Source of the DNA: Microbispora hainanensis
GTDB taxonomy: Bacteria > Actinomycetota > Actinomycetes > Streptosporangiales > Streptosporangiaceae
Direction: 5' to 3'
NCBI RefSeq assembly: GCF_006874475.1
Contig: NZ_VIRM01000014.1
Coordinates: 89,465 to 153,464 of the forward strand
Length of the DNA stretch: 64,000 bases
Of the stretch, positions 58,158 through 64,000 are shown piece after piece. Below the pieces are notes generated by a model. The model worked only from the letters and a program-made list of their open reading frames with translations, did not search any database and was not told the origin of the DNA. The stretch's first letter is position 1. Each line of letters begins with the position of its first letter. The translations under genes and the position numbers were made by a program.

Positions 58158-59514
58158 GGTGCGCTTCGCCCCTTCGCCCACCGGCATGTTCCACGTCGGC
58201 GGCGCCCGTTCGGCGCTGTTCAACTGGGCGATCGCCGAGCAGTCCGGCGGCACGTTCGTGCTGCGCATCGAGGACACGGACGCGGCACGCAACCGGCCCG
58301 AATGGACCGAGGGCATCATCTCGGCCCTCGCCTGGATCGGCATCAGCGGCGACTCGCCGCACTTCGAGGGGCCCTACTTCCAGTCCGCCTACGAGCAGCA
58401 GCACCGCGACGCCGCGGCCAAGCTGCTCAAGGAGGGCAAGGCCTACCACTGCACCTGTACGCGCGACGACGTGAAGGCCAGGACCGGCTCGGAGCACCAG
58501 GGCTACGACGGCTACTGCCGCGACCGCGGCCTGACCGAGGGCGCCGTGCGGTTCCGTACGCCCGACGAGGGCGTGACCGTGGTGGAGGACCAGGTCCGCG
58601 GCCGGGTGGAGTTCCCCAACTCGGCGATGGAGGACTTCGTCATCGTCCGCGGGGACGGCTCGCCGCTGTTCATCCTGGCCAACGTCGTGGACGACATGGA
58701 GATGCGCATCAGCCATGTCGTACGGGCCGAGGAGCACCTGTCGAACACGCCCAAGCAGCAGCTCCTGTGGGAGGCGCTCGGCCATGAGCCGCCGATCTGG
58801 GCGCACGTTCCGGTGATCGTCAACGAGAAGCGGCAGAAGCTGTCCAAGCGCCGCGACAAGGTCGCCCTGGAGTCCTACCGCGACGAGGGCTACCTCGCCG
58901 AGGCGATGGTCAACTATCTGATGCTGCTCGGCTGGGGGCCCGGCGACGACCGCGAGATCATGCCGTGGTCGGAGATGATGCCGCTGTTCCGGCTGGAGGA
59001 CGTGAACCAGGCGCCGGCGTTCTTCGACGAGAAGAAGCTGCGGGCCTTCAACGGCGAGTACATCCGGGCACTGCCCCGCGAGGTGTTCATCGCCCGCTGC
59101 GAGCCGTGGCTCGACCCGTCGTGGGACCGCTCGGTGTTCGAGCGCGTGGCCGACCTGGTGCAGACCCGGGTCGCCGTGCTGTCGGAGGTCACCGCCAACG
59201 TCGACTTCCTGTTCCTCGACGAGCCCGTCTTCGACCAGGCGTCCTGGGACAAGGCGATGAAGCAGGGCGCGGCCGAAATCCTGGCCGGGTACGCCGAGCG
59301 GCTGGAGACGGTCGACTGGAACCCCGAGTCGCTCAAGACCGCCCTGGAGGAGGTCGGCCTCGCTCACGGGCTCAAGCTCGGCAAGGCGCAGGCCCCCGTC
59401 CGTGTGGCGATCACCGGCCGGACCGTGGGCCTGCCGCTGTTCGAGTCGATCGAGGTGCTCGGCCGCGAGCGCTCGCTCGCCCGGGTGCGTGCGGCCCTCG
59501 CCAAGCTGGGCTGA
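58150..59514 (+). CDS. gltX: Glutamyl-tRNA synthetase, probably non-discriminating
   Basis: 454 residues from GTG 58150, inside the last codons of the FAH gene. It has the HIGH-type motif [11 protein letters not shown], the KMSKS-type KLSKRRDKV, and the anticodon-binding C-terminus. Length is slightly short but complete. As no GlnRS is seen and gatCAB is present, it most likely charges both tRNA-Glu and tRNA-Gln; this is inference from the window. Its end overlaps the convergent MATE gene by 104 bp. Confidence 0.97.
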   Translation: MTRVRFAPSPTGMFHVGGARSALFNWAIAEQSGGTFVLRIEDTDAARNRPEWTEGIISALAWIGISGDSPHFEGPYFQSAYEQQHRDAAAKLLKEGKAYHCTCTRDDVKARTGSEHQGYDGYCRDRGLTEGAVRFRTPDEGVTVVEDQVRGRVEFPNSAMEDFVIVRGDGSPLFILANVVDDMEMRISHVVRAEEHLSNTPKQQLLWEALGHEPPIWAHVPVIVNEKRQKLSKRRDKVALESYRDEGYLAEAMVNYLMLLGWGPGDDREIMPWSEMMPLFRLEDVNQAPAFFDEKKLRAFNGEYIRALPREVFIARCEPWLDPSWDRSVFERVADLVQTRVAVLSEVTANVDFLFLDEPVFDQASWDKAMKQGAAEILAGYAERLETVDWNPESLKTALEEVGLAHGLKLGKAQAPVRVAITGRTVGLPLFESIEVLGRERSLARVRAALAKLG

Positions 59515-60748
59515 CCAGGCCGAGCGACAGCGCGGCGCCGGCGGCCATGGCCAGCCAGACTCCCGTGGTGCCCATCCGGGAGCCGAGCAGGAAGGCCAGC
59601 GGCAACTGGACGGCGAAGCCCGCCAGTGTGGCCGCGAGCAGGCCGGCGCCCCGCCCGCCGGCCTGCAGCACGCCGCCGACGGCGATCAGCCCGCCGAAGG
59701 GCATGAGATAGAGCGGCATGCAGCGCAGGAACCACACGGCCTCCGCGGCCACCGCGGGATCGGCCGTGAACAGGCCGACGGCCGCCGGGGCGAGCGCGTT
59801 CAGCACGAGCGAGGCCACCAGCCCCGCGGCCAGGCCATAGCGCACCACGGGAGCGGCGTGATCGCGAGGTGACGACGGGCCGTCCGCCTCGCCGGCCCGC
59901 GAGGTGCGGATCATGGCCGCCTGCCGGAGGGCGTAGAAGGACATCACCCCGGCCATCATGATCTTCAGGCCGATGCCGTACCCGGCGAGCGCGGGCACGC
60001 CGTGCCGTCCGACGATGCCGGTCAGCGTCATGCCCACCAGCGCGCGGGCGAGGAAGTCGCCCGACATGGGCAGCCCGGTGCGCAGGATCGCCGCCGCGTC
60101 CGACCGGCTGACCGAGGCCTTCTCCGTCCCCGTCCGCGTACGCAGCCGCCGGACGAGCAGGAGGGCGGACACGGCCAGCGTGGCCAGGCGGGCCGCCACG
60201 GTGGCCAGCGCGGCTCCCCGCACGCCCAGGCCGAGCCCGTAGATCAGCAGCGGGTCCAAGCCGATCACGAGCGCGTTGCAGAGCAGGGCGGTCCGCATCG
60301 GCGTCCGGGTGTCGCCGAGTCCCTTGAAGACGCCGTCGACGAGGTTCTGCGCGTAGAAGACGGGAATCCCGGCGAACGCCACCGCGTAGTAGCCCGCGGC
60401 CAGCCCCACTGTCACGGGATCGTCGGTGAACAGGCGGGCGATCGGCTCGCGCAGCAGCACGCCGGGCACCGCCACGGCGAGGGCGAAGACGCCCAGCAAC
60501 GCCCAGGCCGTACGGATGACCGGGGCCAGCGGGGCACGGCCGTCGCGCCGTCCGACCAGGACGGTCGTGCCCGTGCCGACGCACAGGATCACGCCGAGGG
60601 CCAGGTTCTCGGTCGTGGTGGCGACCGTGACCGCCGCGACGGCCTCGCTGCCGAGGCCGGAGACCCACAGCGTGTCGATCAGTCCGACGGCCACGACGGC
60701 CGTCAGGAGTTCGACGTAGACGGGCAGGGCGAGCCTGATCAGGCGCAT
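59411..60748 (-). CDS. MATE-family efflux transporter
   Basis: 445 residues from ATG 60748, with GAGG 7 nt upstream. About 12 helices, typical MATE/NorM pattern: [36 protein letters not shown] and the second-half repeat [15 protein letters not shown]. The C-terminal 33 residues after LVSPAW are Arg/Gly-rich and run antisense into gltX by 104 bp, so the stop may have been lost and the natural end extended. It is divergent from a PadR gene and likely repressed by it. Confidence 0.9.
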   Translation of the reverse strand: MRLIRLALPVYVELLTAVVAVGLIDTLWVSGLGSEAVAAVTVATTTENLALGVILCVGTGTTVLVGRRDGRAPLAPVIRTAWALLGVFALAVAVPGVLLREPIARLFTDDPVTVGLAAGYYAVAFAGIPVFYAQNLVDGVFKGLGDTRTPMRTALLCNALVIGLDPLLIYGLGLGVRGAALATVAARLATLAVSALLLVRRLRTRTGTEKASVSRSDAAAILRTGLPMSGDFLARALVGMTLTGIVGRHGVPALAGYGIGLKIMMAGVMSFYALRQAAMIRTSRAGEADGPSSPRDHAAPVVRYGLAAGLVASLVLNALAPAAVGLFTADPAVAAEAVWFLRCMPLYLMPFGGLIAVGGVLQAGGRGAGLLAATLAGFAVQLPLAFLLGSRMGTTGVWLAMAAGAALSLGLVSPAWRGPHAPGRASARGRAPRSTRTAAGPRSGR

Positions 60749-60773
60749 ATGTTCACCTCGGCATCCTGGGCAC

Positions 60774-60820
60774 CTCGAATCGAGATACATCGAATAGAGG
60801 TATAACGATACGATGCCTCG
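60774..60820. promoter_or_regulatory. Divergent control region of the MATE and PadR genes
   Basis: An A/T-rich 47-bp stretch holds GTAT-AACG-ATAC (60800-60811), repeated ATCGA and ATACATCGAAT motifs and, for PadR, the -10 TACGAT (60809-60814), 6 nt before ATG 60821. Candidate PadR operator. Confidence 0.5.
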
Positions 60821-61360
60821 ATGGCAAGTGGTGACCTGGCGTTGACGATCCTCGGATTCCTCGACGAGGAGCCCATGCACGGATATGAGCTCAAGCAGCG
60901 GATCGCCGAGCTGAGCGGGCACGTCCGGCCGATCAGCGACGGCGCGCTCTATCCGGCGATCGCCCGCATGGAGGCCGCCGGGCTCCTTGAGCGGCACGAG
61001 GAGGAGGGTTCGGGCGCCGCCCGGCGTCAGGTGCTCACGATCACCGAGCGGGGCCGGGAGGAACTGCTCAGACGGCTGCGTGAGCCGTCCGATCTCGAGA
61101 TCAGCGACCAGGCGAGGTTCTTCACGGTGCTGGCGTTCCTGTCCCGGCTGCCTGATCCCGAGGACCAGGCGCGGGTGCTGCGCCGGCGCCTCGCCTTCCT
61201 GGAGACGCCGGCGAGCTTCTTCTACCGCGGCGGAAAGCCCCTCAGAGCCGAGGAGACGCCCGATCCGTTCCGCCGCGGCATGATGCTCGTGGCCCGGGCC
61301 GTGACCGCCGCGGAGAAGGACTGGCTCCGGCAGGCCATCGCCGAGCTCACCCGGGCGTGA
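60821..61360 (+). CDS. PadR-family transcriptional repressor
   Basis: 179 residues from ATG 60821 (MASGDLALTILGFLDEEPMHGYELKQRI). PadR winged-helix: SDGALYPAIARMEAAGLL and the LTITERGREELL wing. A C-terminal helical extension (Vir-like) follows. It should repress the divergent MATE pump and itself. Leaderless start predicted. Its stop begins a tandem array that runs into the convergent peptidase gene. Confidence 0.93.
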   Translation: MASGDLALTILGFLDEEPMHGYELKQRIAELSGHVRPISDGALYPAIARMEAAGLLERHEEEGSGAARRQVLTITERGREELLRRLREPSDLEISDQARFFTVLAFLSRLPDPEDQARVLRRRLAFLETPASFFYRGGKPLRAEETPDPFRRGMMLVARAVTAAEKDWLRQAIAELTRA

Positions 61361-61362
61361 CG

Positions 61363-61408
61363 GCTACAGGAGCCACTACAGGGGCCGCTACAGGGCCCTA
61401 CAGCAGCC
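61363..61408. repeat. 11-12 bp tandem array between convergent genes
   Basis: Four units: GCTACAGGAGCC, ACTACAGGGGCC, GCTACAGGGCC, CTACAGCAGCC. It starts 3 bases after the PadR stop. The last unit contains the stop codon of the minus-strand M3 peptidase gene. Confidence 0.75.
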
Positions 61409-63380
61409 CGCGGCGGTCGAGCAGGGGAGTGATCTCCGGGTCGCGGCCCCGGAAGTCGCGGAACGCCGTCATCGAGTCGACGCTGCCGCCCCGGGACAGC
61501 AGGGCCCGGCGGAACATGTCGCCGTTCTCCCGGCGCAGCCCGCCGTTCTCGTTGAACCACTCGACGGTGTCGGCGTCGAGGACCTCGCTCCAGATGTAGG
61601 AGTAGTAGCCGGCGCTGTAGCCGCCCGCCCAGATGTGGGCGAAGTAGGTGCTGCGGTAGCGCGGCGGGACGGCCGGCAGGTCCACCCCGGCCTCCCGCAG
61701 CGCCCGCCGCTCGAACTCCTCCACGTCCTCCTCGCCGTCGTACGCCGTGTGCCAGGCCCAGTCGAGCAGGGTGGCGGCCAGGTATTCCAGTGTGGCGAAG
61801 CCCTGGTTGAACTTCTGCGTCTCCAGCATCCGGTCGACGAGGTCCTGCGGCATCGGCTCGCCCGTCTCGTGGTGCCGGGCGTACTCGGCCAGGATCTCCG
61901 GATGGGTCGCCCACATCTCGTTCACCTGTGAGGGGTACTCGACGAAGTCGCGCGGCACCGCCGTGCCGGAGAACCGGGGGTGGCGCACGTCGGAGAACAA
62001 CCCGTGCAGCGCGTGCCCGAACTCGTGGAACATCGTGTTGACCTCGTCGAACGTCATCAGGGTCGGCTCGCCCTTGACGATGTTGAGGTTGTTGACCACG
62101 ACCGGCCTCGTGCCCTCCAGGCCCGACTGCCGCACCAGACTGTTCATCCACGCCCCGCCCCGCTTGGAGGCCCTGGCGTGGAAGTCGCCGAGGAACAGAC
62201 CCAGCGGGGAGCCGTCCTCGTCGCGCACCTCGAAGACCCGCACCTCCGGGTGGTAGCCGTACAGGTCGGAGCGCTCGTGGAAGGTGACGCCGTACAGGCG
62301 CGACGCCGCGTTGAAGACGCCCTTCTCCAGCACGGTGTTCAGCTCGAAGTACGGCCGCATGCGCCGGCTGTCGATGTCGTAGCGGGCCTTGCGCACCTTC
62401 TCGGAATAGAACGCCCAGTCCCACGGCTGGATCGGGTGGCCGGCGATCTCCTCCAGGTCGGCCTGCTCCTTGCGCGCGTTGGCCACGGCGGGCGGCACGA
62501 GCCGGTCGAGCATCTCCGTGACCGCCCGGGTCGTGCCCGCCGTCTGGTCGGCCAGGACGTACTCCGCGTGGTTCTCGTAGCCCAGCAGCCGCGCGCGCTC
62601 CCGGCGCAGGACCGCCATCTCCTTGATCAGCTCGGCGTTCGCCGAGCCCCGCCCGACCGAGGCCCGGTGGATCCGCTCACGCAGGGACCGGTTGGTCAGC
62701 TCGGCCAGGGAGGGCTGCCCGGTGGGCAGGACCAGCGTGATCAGATACTTGCCGTCGAGCCCGCGCTCCCTGGCCTGGTCGGCGAGCGCCTGGATCGCGT
62801 CCTGCGACAGTCCGTCGAGCTCGGCCGCGTCCTCGACCACGACCGCCCGCTCGTTGGTGTCGGCGAGCAGGTTCTGCTGGAACGTCGTGCCCAGGGCCGA
62901 CAACCGCTCGTTGATCTCCCTGAGCCTGGCCTGGTCCTGCGGGCCCAGCGTGGCGCCCGCACGGGTGAAGTCGGTGACGTAGCGCTTCAGCAGCCACCGC
63001 TGCTCCTCGTCGGCCGCCTCGACCGCCTGGATGCGGGCGAAGAGCCTGGCGTTGAGGTGGATCGCGTCGGCGTGCTTGGAGAGCTTGGGCGTGACGTCCT
63101 TCTGGATCTCCTGGACGCCCGGCGTCGTGTCGGAGGACGCCTGGTTGAAGAACACCGCGGAGACCCGTTCGAGCAGGGCGCCGGACCTCTCCAGCGCCTC
63201 GATCGTGTTCTCGAAGGTCGGCGGCTCCGGGTTCTCGGCGATCGCCTCGACCTCCGCGATCTGCTCGGCCATGCCCTGCTCGAACGCCGGCGCGTAGTGC
63301 TCCTCCCTGATCTCCTGGAAGGGGGGCAGCCCGTAGGGCAGGGTGCTCGGGCTGAGGAAGGGGTTCGCGGCCGAGGTCAT
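61398..63380 (-). CDS. M3-family zinc metallopeptidase (oligopeptidase A/dipeptidyl carboxypeptidase-like)
   Basis: 660 residues from ATG 63380, with GAGGAG about 10 nt upstream; a much longer frame to 63782 would run through the promoter and is rejected. The zinc motif is MFHEFGHALHG with the downstream Glu in FVEYPSQVNEMW. The N-terminal helical lid and C-terminal substrate Tyr region (HIWAGGYSAGYYSYIWSE) are intact. Cytosolic peptide degradation is expected. It is close to Dcp/PrlC-type actinobacterial enzymes. Confidence 0.93.
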   Translation of the reverse strand: MTSAANPFLSPSTLPYGLPPFQEIREEHYAPAFEQGMAEQIAEVEAIAENPEPPTFENTIEALERSGALLERVSAVFFNQASSDTTPGVQEIQKDVTPKLSKHADAIHLNARLFARIQAVEAADEEQRWLLKRYVTDFTRAGATLGPQDQARLREINERLSALGTTFQQNLLADTNERAVVVEDAAELDGLSQDAIQALADQARERGLDGKYLITLVLPTGQPSLAELTNRSLRERIHRASVGRGSANAELIKEMAVLRRERARLLGYENHAEYVLADQTAGTTRAVTEMLDRLVPPAVANARKEQADLEEIAGHPIQPWDWAFYSEKVRKARYDIDSRRMRPYFELNTVLEKGVFNAASRLYGVTFHERSDLYGYHPEVRVFEVRDEDGSPLGLFLGDFHARASKRGGAWMNSLVRQSGLEGTRPVVVNNLNIVKGEPTLMTFDEVNTMFHEFGHALHGLFSDVRHPRFSGTAVPRDFVEYPSQVNEMWATHPEILAEYARHHETGEPMPQDLVDRMLETQKFNQGFATLEYLAATLLDWAWHTAYDGEEDVEEFERRALREAGVDLPAVPPRYRSTYFAHIWAGGYSAGYYSYIWSEVLDADTVEWFNENGGLRRENGDMFRRALLSRGGSVDSMTAFRDFRGRDPEITPLLDRRGLL

Positions 63381-63556
63381 GGCTGGCGGCTCCTCACGTG
63401 GTGCTGACGGTTTCCCCCAGCCTCGCACAGGAGGATCCGGCCCTGGGCGCAGGAGGACCGCCCTTCTCCGGCGGGGAGGATCCGCCCTTCCGCCAGGGGA
63501 TCGGCCCTGCGTACGGGGGATCGGATCACGAGATCGCGAGGCGCGCCGCAATCGTT

Positions 63557-63586
63557 TTGGTAGTGGGTCGCAAGCTGGGCTATTCT
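63557..63586 (+). promoter_or_regulatory. Promoter of the tRNA-Gln/Glu cluster
   Basis: -35 TTGGTA (63557-63562), 18-bp spacer, -10 TATTCT (63581-63586), 43 bases before tRNA-Gln. Confidence 0.55.
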
Positions 63587-63628
63587 TTCGGAGTCGCAAG
63601 CGAGAGCCGCGAGGCCCCCGCGAGCAGA

Positions 63629-63700
63629 TGGGGTATGGGGTAATTGGCAGCCCGACGGATTCTGGCTCCGTTAGTCTAGGTTCGAGTCCTGGTACCCCAG
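63629..63700 (+). tRNA. tRNA-Gln (anticodon CUG)
   Basis: 72 nt. Acceptor TGGGGTA pairs with TACCCCA; discriminator G. Anticodon arm ACGGA-TTCTGGC-TCCGT gives CTG. T-loop TTCGAGT is normal. No encoded CCA. It is read with gltX and gatCAB: charged with Glu first, then amidated. Confidence 0.92.
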
Positions 63701-63743
63701 CTGGATCCCCCCAAGGGATTCTGCTGGAAACAGCGCAGTGCAA

Positions 63744-63816
63744 GGTCCCGTCGTCTAGTGGCCTAGGACGCCGCCCTCTCAAGGCGGTAACGGCGGTTCG
63801 AATCCGCTCGGGACTA
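63744..63816 (+). tRNA. tRNA-Glu (anticodon CUC)
   Basis: 73 nt. Acceptor GGTCCCG pairs with CGGGACT (G1-U72, as usual for tRNA-Glu). Anticodon arm CCGCC-CTCTCAA-GGCGG gives CTC. T-arm GGCGG-TTCGAAT-CCGCT. Discriminator A. Confidence 0.92.
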
Positions 63817-63829
63817 CTTCACTGCACTC

Positions 63830-63902
63830 GGCTCCGTCGTCTAGTGGCCTAGGACGCCGCCCTCTCAAGGCGGTAGCGCCGGTTCGAATCCGGTCGGGGC
63901 TA
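63830..63902 (+). tRNA. tRNA-Glu (anticodon CUC), second copy
   Basis: 73 nt, with the same D- and anticodon arms as the first copy. Acceptor GGCTCCG/CGGGGCT and T-stem GCCGG/CCGGT differ, so it is a diverged duplicate with 13 bases in between. A third base of variation preserves pairing in the stems. Confidence 0.92.
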
Positions 63903-63913
63903 CACCATCGAAG

Positions 63914-63941
63914 ACCCTCGGCACCTTCCCGTGCCGGGGGT
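63914..63941 (+). terminator. Terminator of the tRNA cluster
   Basis: ACCCTCGGCAC pairs with GTGCCGGGGGT (11 bp, one G-T) around CTTCCC. The remaining 59 bases of the window show nothing. Confidence 0.65.
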
Positions 63942-64000
63942 TCTCGTCGTTGGGGGCTCGCGCCGTTACGGACGCCGCGCCCCGCTCATGGCCCGCCGCG

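Overview
This is a high-GC actinobacterial chromosome segment. The best guess from gene order and style is Streptosporangiaceae-like (Streptosporangium, Microbispora or Nonomuraea relatives); that placement is inference. Support comes from strong G/C bias at third codon positions, many GTG starts, frequent leaderless transcripts (a TAnnnT box 6-7 nt before the start codon), DivIVA, DUF1707-FHA and MhuD-type proteins, and a GH6-CBM2 cellulase behind a perfect CebR/CelR operator. No insertion sequence, prophage or CRISPR array was seen.

Layout. 1-9.9 kb: end of a Ser/Thr kinase, a lipoprotein, etfBA, a TetR/MFS pair, a cysteine desulfurase, a translationally coupled DUF2231-Rieske and hemerythrin pair, and a DUF695-like protein. 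10-15.4 kb: mnmA, an MBL-fold protein, a MetE-C-like methionine synthase and ligA, which has a repeat-built N-terminal extension. 15.4-18 kb: a decayed stretch (PhzF remnant, orphan operator-like repeats) and the cellulase. 18-33.3 kb: two GGDEF-EAL membrane proteins flank gatCAB, a VanW-type envelope protein, a PQQ-type dehydrogenase and a 2-hydroxyacid dehydrogenase. gatA and gatB are separated by an accessory pair, an OLD/AAA-like ATPase and a frameshifted DUF4276/TOPRIM-like partner, resembling AbiL/PARIS-type phage defence. 33.5-51.7 kb: branched-chain amino acid and serine synthesis (ilvBNC, serA, leuB, ilvE, cimA) with dacB, FHA, CAP-domain, transporter and methyltransferase genes between them. 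ilvB and cimA each have a leader peptide rich in Ile/Leu/Val and a terminator. 52-57.3 kb: a truncated haemoglobin, flavohaemoglobin and DivIVA-like operon, a heparinase II/III-like lyase, an HD protein and a MhuD-like haem oxygenase with a His-rich insertion. 57.4-64 kb: an FAH-family hydrolase, gltX, a MATE pump with PadR regulator, an M3 peptidase, tRNA-Gln(CUG) and two tRNA-Glu(CUC).

How the parts connect. gltX (probably non-discriminating), gatCAB and tRNA-Gln/tRNA-Glu together form the indirect Gln-tRNA route. The cysteine desulfurase can supply sulfur for MnmA. ilvBNC, ilvE, leuB and cimA cover most of Ile/Val/Leu synthesis. Haemoglobins, hemerythrin, Rieske and MhuD-like proteins form a loose haem/NO/redox theme.

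The most unusual signals are: (1) the defence-like pair inside gatCAB; (2) short tandem arrays, each with its own 11-15 bp or longer unit, starting at or just after stop codons at many 3' ends; (3) paired leader-peptide attenuators; (4) a divergent pair of leaderless genes sharing one palindromic -10 box.
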